This document shows positions 1 through 6,606 of a stretch of 8,289 bases of DNA, piece after piece (the stretch's first letter is position 1; each line of letters starts with the position of its first letter). Position numbers and translations under genes: made by a program. The stretch lies in the NCBI GenBank assembly GCA_024641365.1, contig JAHEDF010000150.1:1-8289 (forward strand). The letters run 5' to 3'. The notes below the pieces were generated by a model, which was not told where the DNA came from, ran no database searches, and saw only the letters and a program-made list of their open reading frames with translations. The DNA is from Planctomycetota bacterium. Lineage in GTDB: Bacteria > Planctomycetota > UBA11346.

Positions 1-267
1 CATAATCATAATGGGAACCGTTGGCGTCGGGACCACGCCAATTTCAATGACATGACAGCCGACTGAGCGCAGTCCTGCCGCTACCGTTTGCGCAAACAGC
101 GAACCCGTTGGGCGACTATCACGACCAAGCACCACCGTGCCCCCCTGCGCTATGGTCTGCCCATAGGCCGCAGCCAAACCCAATACTTGATCAACATCAA
201 TGGTTTTCCCCACAATACCCCGAATTCCAGACACAGAAACAACACAGGATAATGGGCGGTTACTCAT
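1..267 (-). CDS. Phosphohexomutase, N-terminal part (probable phosphoglucosamine mutase, GlmM-like); truncated by window edge
   Basis: Reading the minus strand from the ATG at 267 gives 89 codons open to the window edge, so this is the N-terminal part only. Near residue 11 it has the motif VSVSGIRGIVG, typical of the first domain of alpha-D-phosphohexomutases, followed around residue 48 by VVLGRDSRPTG and then a GLRSVGCHVIEIGVVPTPT stretch. These three blocks define PGM/PMM domain I. The family interconverts hexose 1- and 6-phosphates through a phosphoserine in domain I. That serine loop (TxSHNP) lies beyond the truncation, so catalytic competence cannot be judged. The SVSGIRGIVG form is often seen in enzymes annotated as phosphoglucosamine mutase (peptidoglycan precursor synthesis), but phosphoglucomutase or phosphomannomutase cannot be excluded. 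There is no clear Shine-Dalgarno sequence before the ATG. The gene diverges from the suf operon. Confidence 0.85.
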   Translation of the reverse strand, partial: MSNRPLSCVVSVSGIRGIVGKTIDVDQVLGLAAAYGQTIAQGGTVVLGRDSRPTGSLFAQTVAAGLRSVGCHVIEIGVVPTPTVPIMIM

Positions 268-317
268 AATGCTAAGCCGTACGCACGGTTCCTACTTTGC
301 CAACAGGGCAGCTAAAC

Positions 318-323
318 ATTATA
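318..323 (-). promoter_or_regulatory. Candidate -10 box for the divergent phosphohexomutase gene
   Basis: On the minus strand this reads TATAAT, a perfect sigma70-type -10 hexamer, about 50 bases before the mutase ATG at 267. There is no good -35 hexamer at 16-18 nt upstream (the sequence there reads roughly CACTAC), so the assignment rests on the -10 and its position alone. Confidence 0.35.
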
Positions 324-503
324 AAAGAGCATGTCTAATCGTAGTGAGACAGAATACATCTTACTCGTTCGACGAATCTAGCCGTTATGCAGGATAACTA
401 CTGATTAATTTTTATGAGATAGAGAGGGATTATTTTTTCTCTTAAAAACGCGTCTTTAGAGCCTTAAAAAATTAAAAAGTGTCGATAAGAAGCATCACCT
501 AAT

Positions 504-533
504 TTAACATCACAAAATATAGTATTTTATGAT
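504..533 (+). promoter_or_regulatory. Probable sigma70-type promoter of the suf operon
   Basis: TTAACA (504-509, five of six matches to TTGACA) is followed after 18 nt by TATGAT (528-533, five of six matches to TATAAT). Transcription would begin near 540, giving a leader of about 85-90 nt to the preferred GTG start at 627. The region just upstream is rich in A tracts, which would help promoter activity. The promoter overlaps almost completely with the palindrome at 506-536. Confidence 0.55.
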
Positions 534-536
534 GTT
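506..536. repeat. 31-bp near-perfect palindrome over the suf promoter, candidate repressor operator
   Basis: Two 14-bp arms, AACATCACAAAATA (506-519) and TATTTTATGATGTT (523-536), are inverted copies with 13 of 14 positions paired (the only mismatch is 513/529), around a 3-nt centre TAG. The dyad covers most of the -35 and all of the -10 of the predicted suf promoter, the classical position for a dimeric repressor site. It does not resemble the IscR type 1 site, the cyanobacterial SufR site (CAAC-N6-GTTG) or a standard Fur box as I know them. It could also fold as a hairpin in RNA, but it lies at or before the predicted transcription start. Confidence 0.6.
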
Positions 537-626
537 TGATGACCTTCACGGATGCTCGTAGCCATACGTAAAAAGCCGTTGACCCATGCTTTCAGCGTCA
601 TTGCGCCAACCGTACGAGGTTCTACT

Positions 627-1394
627 GTGCGCGGCCCTATGGCAGTTACTGCACCACACCCACTGACGTTCTCGGACAAAGCACAGGCACGGTTGAAAAA
701 ACCGCGCACCCGTGGGGCTTTTCAGGCAATTGATGCAGCGCGTCGGCAACTCGGATTGTTAGAAGTTGGCGACAACCACGGCCAGGCGCGAGTCTATTGG
801 CTGGTTGATTTGCCTACCAACACCATCGCTGATGCGCGTTTTCTGGCCTTTGGCGATCTGACCAGCCATCCGATTGCTGATGCTTTTACCGAGCTGGTGC
901 GCGGCCGCACGGTCAGCGATGCCTGTCTACTGACCGCAGAGCAAGTCGAAAGCTTGCTCCGTGATGATCCCATGACGCCTGCATTTAGCGAAGCCGGATT
1001 GGAACCGCTGTCATTTTTACGCGTCATTCAAGATCGTGCGGAAGCGGCTCTGCCACATGTGGTGTTGCTGCCCAAGCCCGTTGAAAAACAACTATACCAA
1101 CGCAAGCGCCAAGCCGATTGGTCGCCCGCTGATGAAGCGTGGTTTAAATTAAGTTACCTCAAGAAAATTGGACGCGTCGACAGCATTGCAACACAGGTGC
1201 TCAACGAACGTTTATCGTCCGATGCCCAATTAAGCATCGAAAAATTAAACGACGATTTTTTTATTGTGGTAAAATTCTCTGGCTTAGCGGTCGAACAAAT
1301 TCCGACTGCCATTCAACTCATTCAAGACCGATTACGAGCAGATGTTCATCCTGAATTAACTGTCACTGAACAAACGTCGGAGGCAGCCTCATGA
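627..1394 (+). CDS. NifU-like two-domain protein lacking all cluster-binding cysteines; first gene of suf operon
   Basis: Residues are numbered from the GTG at 627 (255 aa). Residues 14-130 follow the IscU/NifU N-terminal fold: [18 protein letters not shown] matches the start of IscU, and [20 protein letters not shown] matches the IscU block FGCGSAIASSS followed by VRGRTVSDA (IscU VKGKSLDEA). Residues about 183-250 match the C-terminal NifU domain, with [10 protein letters not shown] at the place of TGACSGCP, then an IERRLKEEVPEV-like helix. None of the expected cysteines is present: the three of the IscU domain and the CxxC of the NifU domain are all replaced. The only cysteine, C100, is not at a ligand position. 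A linker of about 45 residues replaces the ferredoxin-like centre of classical NifU. The start is uncertain: GTG 627 has GAGG (616-619) 7 nt before it, while ATG 552 and ATG 639 lack a ribosome site. The stop overlaps sufB by ATGA. Fold assignment is fairly sure; function is unknown. Confidence 0.75.
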   Translation: MRGPMAVTAPHPLTFSDKAQARLKKPRTRGAFQAIDAARRQLGLLEVGDNHGQARVYWLVDLPTNTIADARFLAFGDLTSHPIADAFTELVRGRTVSDACLLTAEQVESLLRDDPMTPAFSEAGLEPLSFLRVIQDRAEAALPHVVLLPKPVEKQLYQRKRQADWSPADEAWFKLSYLKKIGRVDSIATQVLNERLSSDAQLSIEKLNDDFFIVVKFSGLAVEQIPTAIQLIQDRLRADVHPELTVTEQTSEAAS

Positions 1395-2851
1395 GTGACG
1401 ACACTGATCGTTTTAAAGCAGACGCGGATGCTTATAAATATGGTTTTTCGAGCGCGGTGGAAGCCGTTACACTTGGTCGTGGTCTCAACGAAGATGTTAT
1501 TCGTGCCATTGCTAAGGCTCGTAACGAACCAGATTTTTTATTACAATTCCGACTCAAAGCGTATCAGCAATTTTTAAAGATGGAGGAACCGCGCTGGGCT
1601 GCGGTACATTATCCTCCAATCGATTACCAAGGCATCGCGTATTATTCATCGCCAAAAATTAAAAACGAAAAAGCGGCGCCGACTTACAATAGTTTAGATG
1701 ACATTGATCCTGAAGTATTACGCACCTTTGAAAAATTAGGCATTCCCTTAGACGAAACCAAACGATTAAACAATGTCGCTGTCGATGCCGTCTTTGATTC
1801 CGTGTCGGTTGCCACAACGCATAAAGCAAAGCTATTTGATGCGGGTGTAATCTTTTGCTCATTTAATGAAGCGGTGCATCAATTTCCAGAATTGATTGAG
1901 CGCTGGTTGGGTTCTGTGGTACCCGTCGCCGATAATTATTTTGCCGCATTAAATAGTGCGGTCTTTAGCGATGGTTCATTTGTCTACATTCCCCCGTATA
2001 CCCGCTGTCCATTAGAGCTGTCTACCTATTTCCGCATCAACAATACCGACAGTGGGCAGTTTGAACGCACGTTAATTATTGCTGATGTTGGTAGCTATGT
2101 CAGTTATTTAGAAGGCTGCACTGCACCTCAAACATCTAAACATCAATTACATGCAGCTGTTGTAGAATTAGTCGCGCTTGATGATGCTGAAATTAAATAC
2201 AGCACAGTGCAAAATTGGTTTGCAGGCGACAAAGAAACCGGCGAAGGCGGCGTTTATAATTTCGTGACCAAGCGCGGTAATTGTAAAGGCAAACGTTCCA
2301 AAATCAGTTGGACGCAAGTCGAAACCGGATCAGCCATCACCTGGAAATATCCTTCGTGCATTTTATTGGGCGATGATAGCGTTGGCGAATTTTGGTCGGT
2401 CGCTTTAACCAACGGCCTGATGCAAGCCGACACTGGCACAAAAATGGTGCACATCGGTAAACGAACCAAGAGTCGTATTGTCTCCAAAGGCATCAGCGCT
2501 GATAAATCACAAAATGTATATCGCGGTTTAGTGAAAGTATTTCCTAAAGCCGACGGCGCGCGCAATCACACGCAATGCGATTCGATGTTAGTTGGCAAAG
2601 ACTGCGTCGCTCGTACGCACCCGTATATTGATGTGCAAAATCCTGGCGCCCAGGTCGAACACGAAGCGTCAACCAGTACGTTATCGGAAGAACAATTATT
2701 TTATTTACGCCAACGCGGCATCGCGCAAGAAGATGCAATTGGCGCAATCGTCAGTGGTTTTTGTAAAGATGTGCTTGAAGTACTGCCGCTCGAATTTGCA
2801 GCGGAAGCACAAAAACTATTGGCACTCAAACTAGAAAATTCGGTGGGTTAA
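1391..2851 (+). CDS. sufB: SufB, Fe-S cluster scaffold subunit
   Basis: This 486-aa protein is close in length to E. coli SufB (495 aa) and is the scaffold subunit of the cytosolic SufBCD complex, where sulfur from SufS and iron are assembled into a cluster. The C-terminal half is typical: [16 protein letters not shown], then [23 protein letters not shown], then a beta-helix core. C396 in TQCDSML corresponds to the essential E. coli C405, and E425 in VEHEAST to E434; their spacing of 29 residues is the same as in E. coli. The C-terminal [12 protein letters not shown] helix that contacts SufC is present. The ATG at 1391 has GGAGG (1379-1383) 7 nt upstream and overlaps the preceding stop by 4 bp, so translation is probably coupled. 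No truncation or frameshift is seen. Codons are rich in A/T at the third position, like the following genes. Confidence 0.97.
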   Translation: MSDDTDRFKADADAYKYGFSSAVEAVTLGRGLNEDVIRAIAKARNEPDFLLQFRLKAYQQFLKMEEPRWAAVHYPPIDYQGIAYYSSPKIKNEKAAPTYNSLDDIDPEVLRTFEKLGIPLDETKRLNNVAVDAVFDSVSVATTHKAKLFDAGVIFCSFNEAVHQFPELIERWLGSVVPVADNYFAALNSAVFSDGSFVYIPPYTRCPLELSTYFRINNTDSGQFERTLIIADVGSYVSYLEGCTAPQTSKHQLHAAVVELVALDDAEIKYSTVQNWFAGDKETGEGGVYNFVTKRGNCKGKRSKISWTQVETGSAITWKYPSCILLGDDSVGEFWSVALTNGLMQADTGTKMVHIGKRTKSRIVSKGISADKSQNVYRGLVKVFPKADGARNHTQCDSMLVGKDCVARTHPYIDVQNPGAQVEHEASTSTLSEEQLFYLRQRGIAQEDAIGAIVSGFCKDVLEVLPLEFAAEAQKLLALKLENSVG

Positions 2852-3595
2852 ATGCTGGATATCCGTGATCTTCATGTTGCCGTTGGTGACCATCCTATCT
2901 TAAAAGGTTTATCGCTGTCGGTTAAAGCTGGCGAAGTGCATGCCATTATGGGGCCGAATGGCTCTGGCAAAACCACGTTAGGTCGTGCATTAGCTGGACA
3001 TCCCGCGTATACTGTAACTAGTGGTAGTGCGACTATGGCTGGCAAAGATTTACTCGCCATGGAACCAGAAGATCGTTCACATGCCGGATTATTTTTATCA
3101 TGGCAATACCCTGTTGAAGTACCTGGCGTAAAAAATGCAGAGTTTTTGCGTTTAGCTTACAACGCACAACAAAAAGCACACGGAAAAGCTGAAATTCAAG
3201 CAAAAGAATTTAGTAGTTTCTTAGATAAAAAAATAGCTGAAGCCTGCATTCCAAAAGAATTCGCAGAGCGTCAATTAAATGCTGGCATGAGTGGTGGGCA
3301 AAAAAAACGCAATGAAATATTGCAATTACACGTATTGGAACCAACGCTTGCCATCTTAGATGAAACCGATTCTGGTTTAGACATTGATGCGCTCAAATCG
3401 GTCGGAGAAGCAATACAAACGTATCGTCGTGCTGATCGGGCGATTATTTTAATCACGCATTTTCAACGCTTATTGGATTTGGTAAAACCAAATAAAGTCC
3501 ACGTATTAGCTGATGGTCGCATTCAACAAAGTGGCGACGCTGCGCTCGCGGCTAAATTAGAACAAGAAGGCTACGACTGGATTGTGCGTGGATAA
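2852..3595 (+). CDS. sufC: SufC, ABC-type ATPase of the SufBCD complex
   Basis: This 247-aa protein is a full-length SufC, the soluble ABC ATPase that binds SufB and SufD and drives the conformational change needed for cluster assembly. It shows Walker A GPNGSGKT at 34-41, the Q-loop at Q85 in LSWQYPVEVPG, the signature MSGGQ at 146-150, Walker B LAILDE at 166-171 with catalytic E171, the SufC-specific D173 in ETDSGLD, and H203 of the switch region (ITHFQR). These positions coincide with those in E. coli SufC. The QYPVEVPG segment and ETDSGLDIDAL separate SufC from transporter ATPases. The ATG follows the sufB TAA with no gap, with a weak GGTGGG (2842-2847) as ribosome site, suggesting translational coupling. 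Confidence 0.98.
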   Translation: MLDIRDLHVAVGDHPILKGLSLSVKAGEVHAIMGPNGSGKTTLGRALAGHPAYTVTSGSATMAGKDLLAMEPEDRSHAGLFLSWQYPVEVPGVKNAEFLRLAYNAQQKAHGKAEIQAKEFSSFLDKKIAEACIPKEFAERQLNAGMSGGQKKRNEILQLHVLEPTLAILDETDSGLDIDALKSVGEAIQTYRRADRAIILITHFQRLLDLVKPNKVHVLADGRIQQSGDAALAAKLEQEGYDWIVRG

Positions 3596-3599
3596 AGTC

Positions 3600-4712
3600 A
3601 TGGAAACGACGTCCAGTGGATTAAAAGAAAGTGCTGCGGCCCAGGCGCGAATACTGGGAACTCCGACAGCAGCCTGGGAAGACTGGCGTTATGTGCGTGG
3701 CACTATGTTGCCAACTGATCCTGCCAGCGCTCCTTCAGAACCATTAGACGATTTGCCTGTTATTTCTGGACCACATATTCGTCTGTGGCAAGGCGCTGGA
3801 GTCGATGATCCCGTACTGCCAAACGGTTGGACTTTTTCTTTAGTAAAAGATACAGAGACAGATGCCCTAAGCACGTCCATCTGCACCGAATCAGATCCGA
3901 GTGCTTGTTTAGGACTGGCATTTAGCCCAACGCGTTGGCGTTTAGACATTCGAAAAAGTGCTGATCAAGCGCTGACTATCGTTAATGGACAAATTGGCGT
4001 TGGTGCATGCGCACTTATTATAAATGTCGCCGCTGGAGTAAGCTGCCACTTAATTGTGCACCATCATTTGGCGCCAACAGCATGGTCATTACCGCGTATT
4101 CATGTGCATCTTGGACATGGGGCCAACGTCACGGTCGTTGAAGTCGGGCGCACAGCGCATGCACATTTATTAGAAACCGTATCGGCGGAAGTCGCACGTG
4201 ATGCCTCGCTGACGTGGACAAATTGGTGCCAAGGTGGTAATTTAATTCGCTTATCACAACGTATTCGACTCATCGAAAAAGGTGCGCACGTCGATTTAGC
4301 GGGAGCTGCTCATTTAATTGAGTCACAGCAACTCCATCATTTTACCCGCGTTGAACATGCGAGTGGTGACACCACCAGCAGGCAAATGTTTCGTGTACTA
4401 TTAGATGGAGAAAGTGTCCGTAGTTTTGATGGACTGGTGTCTATGCCACGTCGCGTTGAAGGTGCCAATGCCGAACAACAAGATCGCAATTTAGTGCTGT
4501 CCGCAAAAGCCCGCGCTGATTCGCGTCCACAATTAGATATCCATACCGATGATGTCAAAGCTGCACATGGTGCTGCTATTGGTCAATTAGATACTGATCA
4601 ATTATTATATTTACGTATGCATGGTTTAAATAATGAAACAGCGGCGTCGTTATTAACCAGGGCATTTATTCGTGAAGTTACTGACCGGTTACCGGTGGAG
4701 TTGCGCTCATGA
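3600..4712 (+). CDS. sufD: SufD, Fe-S assembly complex subunit
   Basis: SufD is the SufB paralogue that pairs with it in the SufBC2D complex and contributes to iron entry and assembly at the SufB-SufD interface. From the ATG at 3600 the protein has 370 aa, shorter than E. coli SufD (423 aa), with the difference mostly in the N-terminal part. The C-terminal core is clear: EQQDRNLVLSAKARADSRPQ, then LDIHTDDVKAAHGAAIGQLD, then a QLLYLRMHGL helix. H323 in KAAHGAA corresponds to E. coli H360, which is needed for activity. The neighbouring cysteine of E. coli (KCSHG) is alanine here, as I recall for Firmicutes SufD too. The frame is open further upstream to TTG 3582 and GTG 3588, inside sufC; I prefer ATG 3600, 4 nt after the sufC stop, although its GGA ribosome site (3590-3592) is weak. 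Confidence 0.93.
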   Translation: METTSSGLKESAAAQARILGTPTAAWEDWRYVRGTMLPTDPASAPSEPLDDLPVISGPHIRLWQGAGVDDPVLPNGWTFSLVKDTETDALSTSICTESDPSACLGLAFSPTRWRLDIRKSADQALTIVNGQIGVGACALIINVAAGVSCHLIVHHHLAPTAWSLPRIHVHLGHGANVTVVEVGRTAHAHLLETVSAEVARDASLTWTNWCQGGNLIRLSQRIRLIEKGAHVDLAGAAHLIESQQLHHFTRVEHASGDTTSRQMFRVLLDGESVRSFDGLVSMPRRVEGANAEQQDRNLVLSAKARADSRPQLDIHTDDVKAAHGAAIGQLDTDQLLYLRMHGLNNETAASLLTRAFIREVTDRLPVELRS

Positions 4713-5176
4713 CCGATATTTGGATTCGTCATTTTAATCGTAATAGTGGCTTTCTAAAACATTTATTAACCGGTGTCGATCAAACCATGGCCGTCACCTC
4801 CAAAGGTCCCTGCAATTCAATCGCTTGGATTGTTGGGCATTTGACGCGCACTCGTGCTAATATTTTAAAAATGTTAGGCGCAAACGTCGAACTCCAAGCA
4901 TGGGAGGAATTAGTTGTACGCGGAGCTGAAAAGAATCCGAATCCAGGTCCTAGCATTACTGATTTAACCACACTTTTTATGACTCGTGGTGACGATATAA
5001 CGCAGACACTGCGCTCCTGTGATGCAGCATTATTTGCTAAACCTAGTGGACGTTCTTTTCCTGATGGCGGAAAAACTATTGGCGATGGCATCGATTTTCT
5101 CATCTTTCATGAAACGTTTCATCTCGGCCAAATTGACTTATTACGGATAACATTCGGCTTATCAGGAATTCCCTAA
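4709..5176 (+). CDS. DinB-superfamily metal-binding protein embedded in the suf operon
   Basis: This 155-aa protein belongs to the DinB/YfiT-like four-helix-bundle superfamily. Visible marks are SIAWIVGHLTRTRANILKMLG around H44 and the C-terminal FHETFHLGQIDLLRITFGL with H134 and H138. H44 with HxxxH forms the usual three-histidine metal site of the family. Characterised members include bacillithiol and mycothiol S-transferases and mycothiol-dependent maleylpyruvate isomerase; many others have no known function. Cysteines are at C35 and C104. There is no signal peptide, so it should be cytosolic. It overlaps sufD by 4 bp (ATGA), has GGAG (4697-4700) 8 nt upstream of the ATG, and sits 1 nt before sufS, so it is fully built into the suf transcript. 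A role in Fe-S biogenesis follows from position only. Family assignment is confident; substrate and cofactor are unknown. Confidence 0.88.
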   Translation: MTDIWIRHFNRNSGFLKHLLTGVDQTMAVTSKGPCNSIAWIVGHLTRTRANILKMLGANVELQAWEELVVRGAEKNPNPGPSITDLTTLFMTRGDDITQTLRSCDAALFAKPSGRSFPDGGKTIGDGIDFLIFHETFHLGQIDLLRITFGLSGIP

Positions 5177-5177
5177 T

Positions 5178-6398
5178 ATGACCTACAATGTTGAAACTAT
5201 TCGCGCACAATTTCCTGGTTTGTCTGGCACCGCACACGGCAAACCATTTACCTATCTCGATTCTGGCGCGACTGCACAAAAACCACTCGCCGTCATTGAG
5301 CGCATGGATCATTTTTTACGCGCAGAATACGGCACCGTCCACCGTGGGCTGTATGAACGCAGTGTATTGTCGACACAAGTATATGAACAAGCGCGTGTAA
5401 CGGTTAGTAAATTTATTAAAGCACCGTCTGAAAAAAATATTGTCTTTACCATGGGCTGTACTGATGCGATTAATTTAGTCGCTTGGTCATGGGGCAGAAA
5501 ACATCTAAAAAAAGGTGACCGCATTTTAATTACGGGCATGGAACACCATGCAAATATTGTACCGTGGCAAATTACGAGCGAGATCACTGGCGCAGAATTA
5601 GTCGCCTGTCCGATTTTGGACGATGGCAGTCTTGATATGGATGCCTTTGCAAAATTACTTGATGAACGGGTCAAATTAGTTTCTGTCATTCATATCGCCA
5701 ATAGTTTAGGCACCATTAATCCGGTAAAAGAGATTACCAAACAGGCACATGCGGTTGGTGCAAAAGTATTAATAGATGCGGCTCAATCAGCACCACATAT
5801 GCCTCTAGACGTATCGGATTTAGATTGCGATTTTTTAGCATTTGCTGGCCATAAATTATATGGTCCGACTGGTATTGGCGTTCTTTACGGAAAATCAGAT
5901 GTTTTAGAAAGCATGCCACCGTGGCGCGGTGGCGGTGAAATGATTGAGAAAGTCACTTTTGAACGCACGACCTATGCACCAGCACCTGCGCGTTTTGAAG
6001 CTGGTACCCCCCCTATTGTTGAAGCAATAGGCTTAGCTGCAGCCTGTAGATGGCTGTCACAATTTAATATCGCAGACGTGCAAGCTGCCGAACGTGAATT
6101 GTTTGCCTATGCTGAAGATGGTTTATCGACCATTCCAGGTTTACGACGCATTGGTACCGCGCCACAACGCAGCACGGTTTTATCATTTACCATGCCCAAT
6201 GCACACCCGTCTGATATTAGTAGTATTTTAGATTTAGAAGGCGTTGCTATTCGCGCTGGCCACCATTGCGCGCAACCAGTTATGCAACGTTTCGGTATTC
6301 CCGCGACAGCTCGGGCAAGCTTGGGGATCTATAATACAAAAACTGATATTGATCGATTAATTGCAGGGCTCAAAAAAGTCGCTGACTTATTTGGGTGA
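5178..6398 (+). CDS. sufS: SufS, group II cysteine desulfurase
   Basis: This 406-aa protein has exactly the length of E. coli SufS. It is a PLP-dependent enzyme that takes sulfur from L-cysteine, forming alanine and an enzyme-bound persulfide for SufB. Seen in the sequence: LDSGATAQKP near the start, H124 in MEHHANIVPW stacking on the cofactor, D200 and Q203 in LIDAAQSAPH, the PLP-binding K226 in FAGHKLYGPTG, and the persulfide cysteine C364 in RAGHHCAQP. The GHHCAQP form and the short loop around it mark the SufS/NifS-type group II class, which normally needs an acceptor such as SufE or SufU; no such gene lies in this operon. The block GCTDAINLVAW replaces the more common GTTEAINLVA. AGGA (5164-5167) lies 10 nt before the ATG, inside the end of the DinB gene. 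It is the last gene of the operon. Confidence 0.97.
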   Translation: MTYNVETIRAQFPGLSGTAHGKPFTYLDSGATAQKPLAVIERMDHFLRAEYGTVHRGLYERSVLSTQVYEQARVTVSKFIKAPSEKNIVFTMGCTDAINLVAWSWGRKHLKKGDRILITGMEHHANIVPWQITSEITGAELVACPILDDGSLDMDAFAKLLDERVKLVSVIHIANSLGTINPVKEITKQAHAVGAKVLIDAAQSAPHMPLDVSDLDCDFLAFAGHKLYGPTGIGVLYGKSDVLESMPPWRGGGEMIEKVTFERTTYAPAPARFEAGTPPIVEAIGLAAACRWLSQFNIADVQAAERELFAYAEDGLSTIPGLRRIGTAPQRSTVLSFTMPNAHPSDISSILDLEGVAIRAGHHCAQPVMQRFGIPATARASLGIYNTKTDIDRLIAGLKKVADLFG

Positions 6399-6606
6399 GA
6401 ATCGTAATTCCATGTGCTAATCAGGCACACTCGCGCGTTTTCGGGATCTAAGTAAAAGCAGGTTAACTTTGAAAAGTATTTGATTGCGATGTCATCATAC
6501 CTTTTCGATCATGTATGTGACTCATTTTTGTGGGATATTACCTATAGATCAACTCCAGCCGGTTCTCATCGTACAATATCAACACGGCTACCAATACGGA
6601 CACCTT
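6399..6606. other. Intergenic gap between suf operon and sulfatase; no clear gene or strong terminator
   Basis: About 208 bases follow the sufS stop. A small inverted repeat, TGTGC (6413-6417) / GCACA (6425-6429) with a 7-nt loop, lies just after sufS but is not followed by a T run, so it is at best a weak terminator. Further on, TATAGA (6543-6548) is a possible -10 for the sulfatase, without a convincing -35. The frame of the sulfatase is open back to a TTG at 6484, but that extension does not look like protein coding. Separate transcription of the sulfatase is likely from the gap length but not proven. Confidence 0.4.

Larger units (their letters stand above)
268..626. other. Divergent intergenic control region between phosphohexomutase and suf operon
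   Basis: This stretch of about 360 bases separates two divergently transcribed units and holds no gene I can support. The part nearest the mutase (268-400) is mixed in composition and contains a small inverted repeat, GTTAT (384-388) / ATAAC (394-398) with a 5-nt loop. From about 400 to 540 it is strongly AT-rich with A/T tracts (for example 464-478), then comes the promoter and palindrome described separately. The segment 540-626 is probably the suf leader. It is open in the frame of the first gene from an ATG at 552, but there is no ribosome binding site there. I see no RNA gene or recognisable riboswitch. Confidence 0.6.

Noticed and set aside
200..397. Open frame of 65 codons on the + strand
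   Set aside because: It overlaps the well-supported minus-strand phosphohexomutase start and the promoter region, has no ribosome site and no recognisable protein features.
2254..2565. Minus-strand open frame of 103 codons opposite sufB
   Set aside because: Antisense shadow of the most conserved part of SufB; no family resemblance.
3582..3599. Upstream TTG 3582 or GTG 3588 starts for sufD
   Set aside because: Both lie inside sufC; the nearest purine-rich stretch (AGAAGG) is 11 or more nt away, and ATG 3600 directly follows the sufC stop with a GGA at suitable distance. Not fully excluded.
4780..5103. Minus-strand open frame of 107 codons opposite the DinB gene
   Set aside because: It is the antisense shadow of a confidently identified gene, with a composition typical of reverse reading and no recognisable motif.
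6413..6429. TGTGC/GCACA inverted repeat after sufS as a Rho-independent terminator
   Set aside because: The stem is only 5 bp and is not followed by a T run; it is mentioned within the intergenic entry but not called as a terminator.
6484..6606. Extended sulfatase start at TTG 6484 adding 41 residues
   Set aside because: The added sequence has no ribosome site or conserved block and would place the clear signal peptide inside the protein; ATG 6607 is the natural start.
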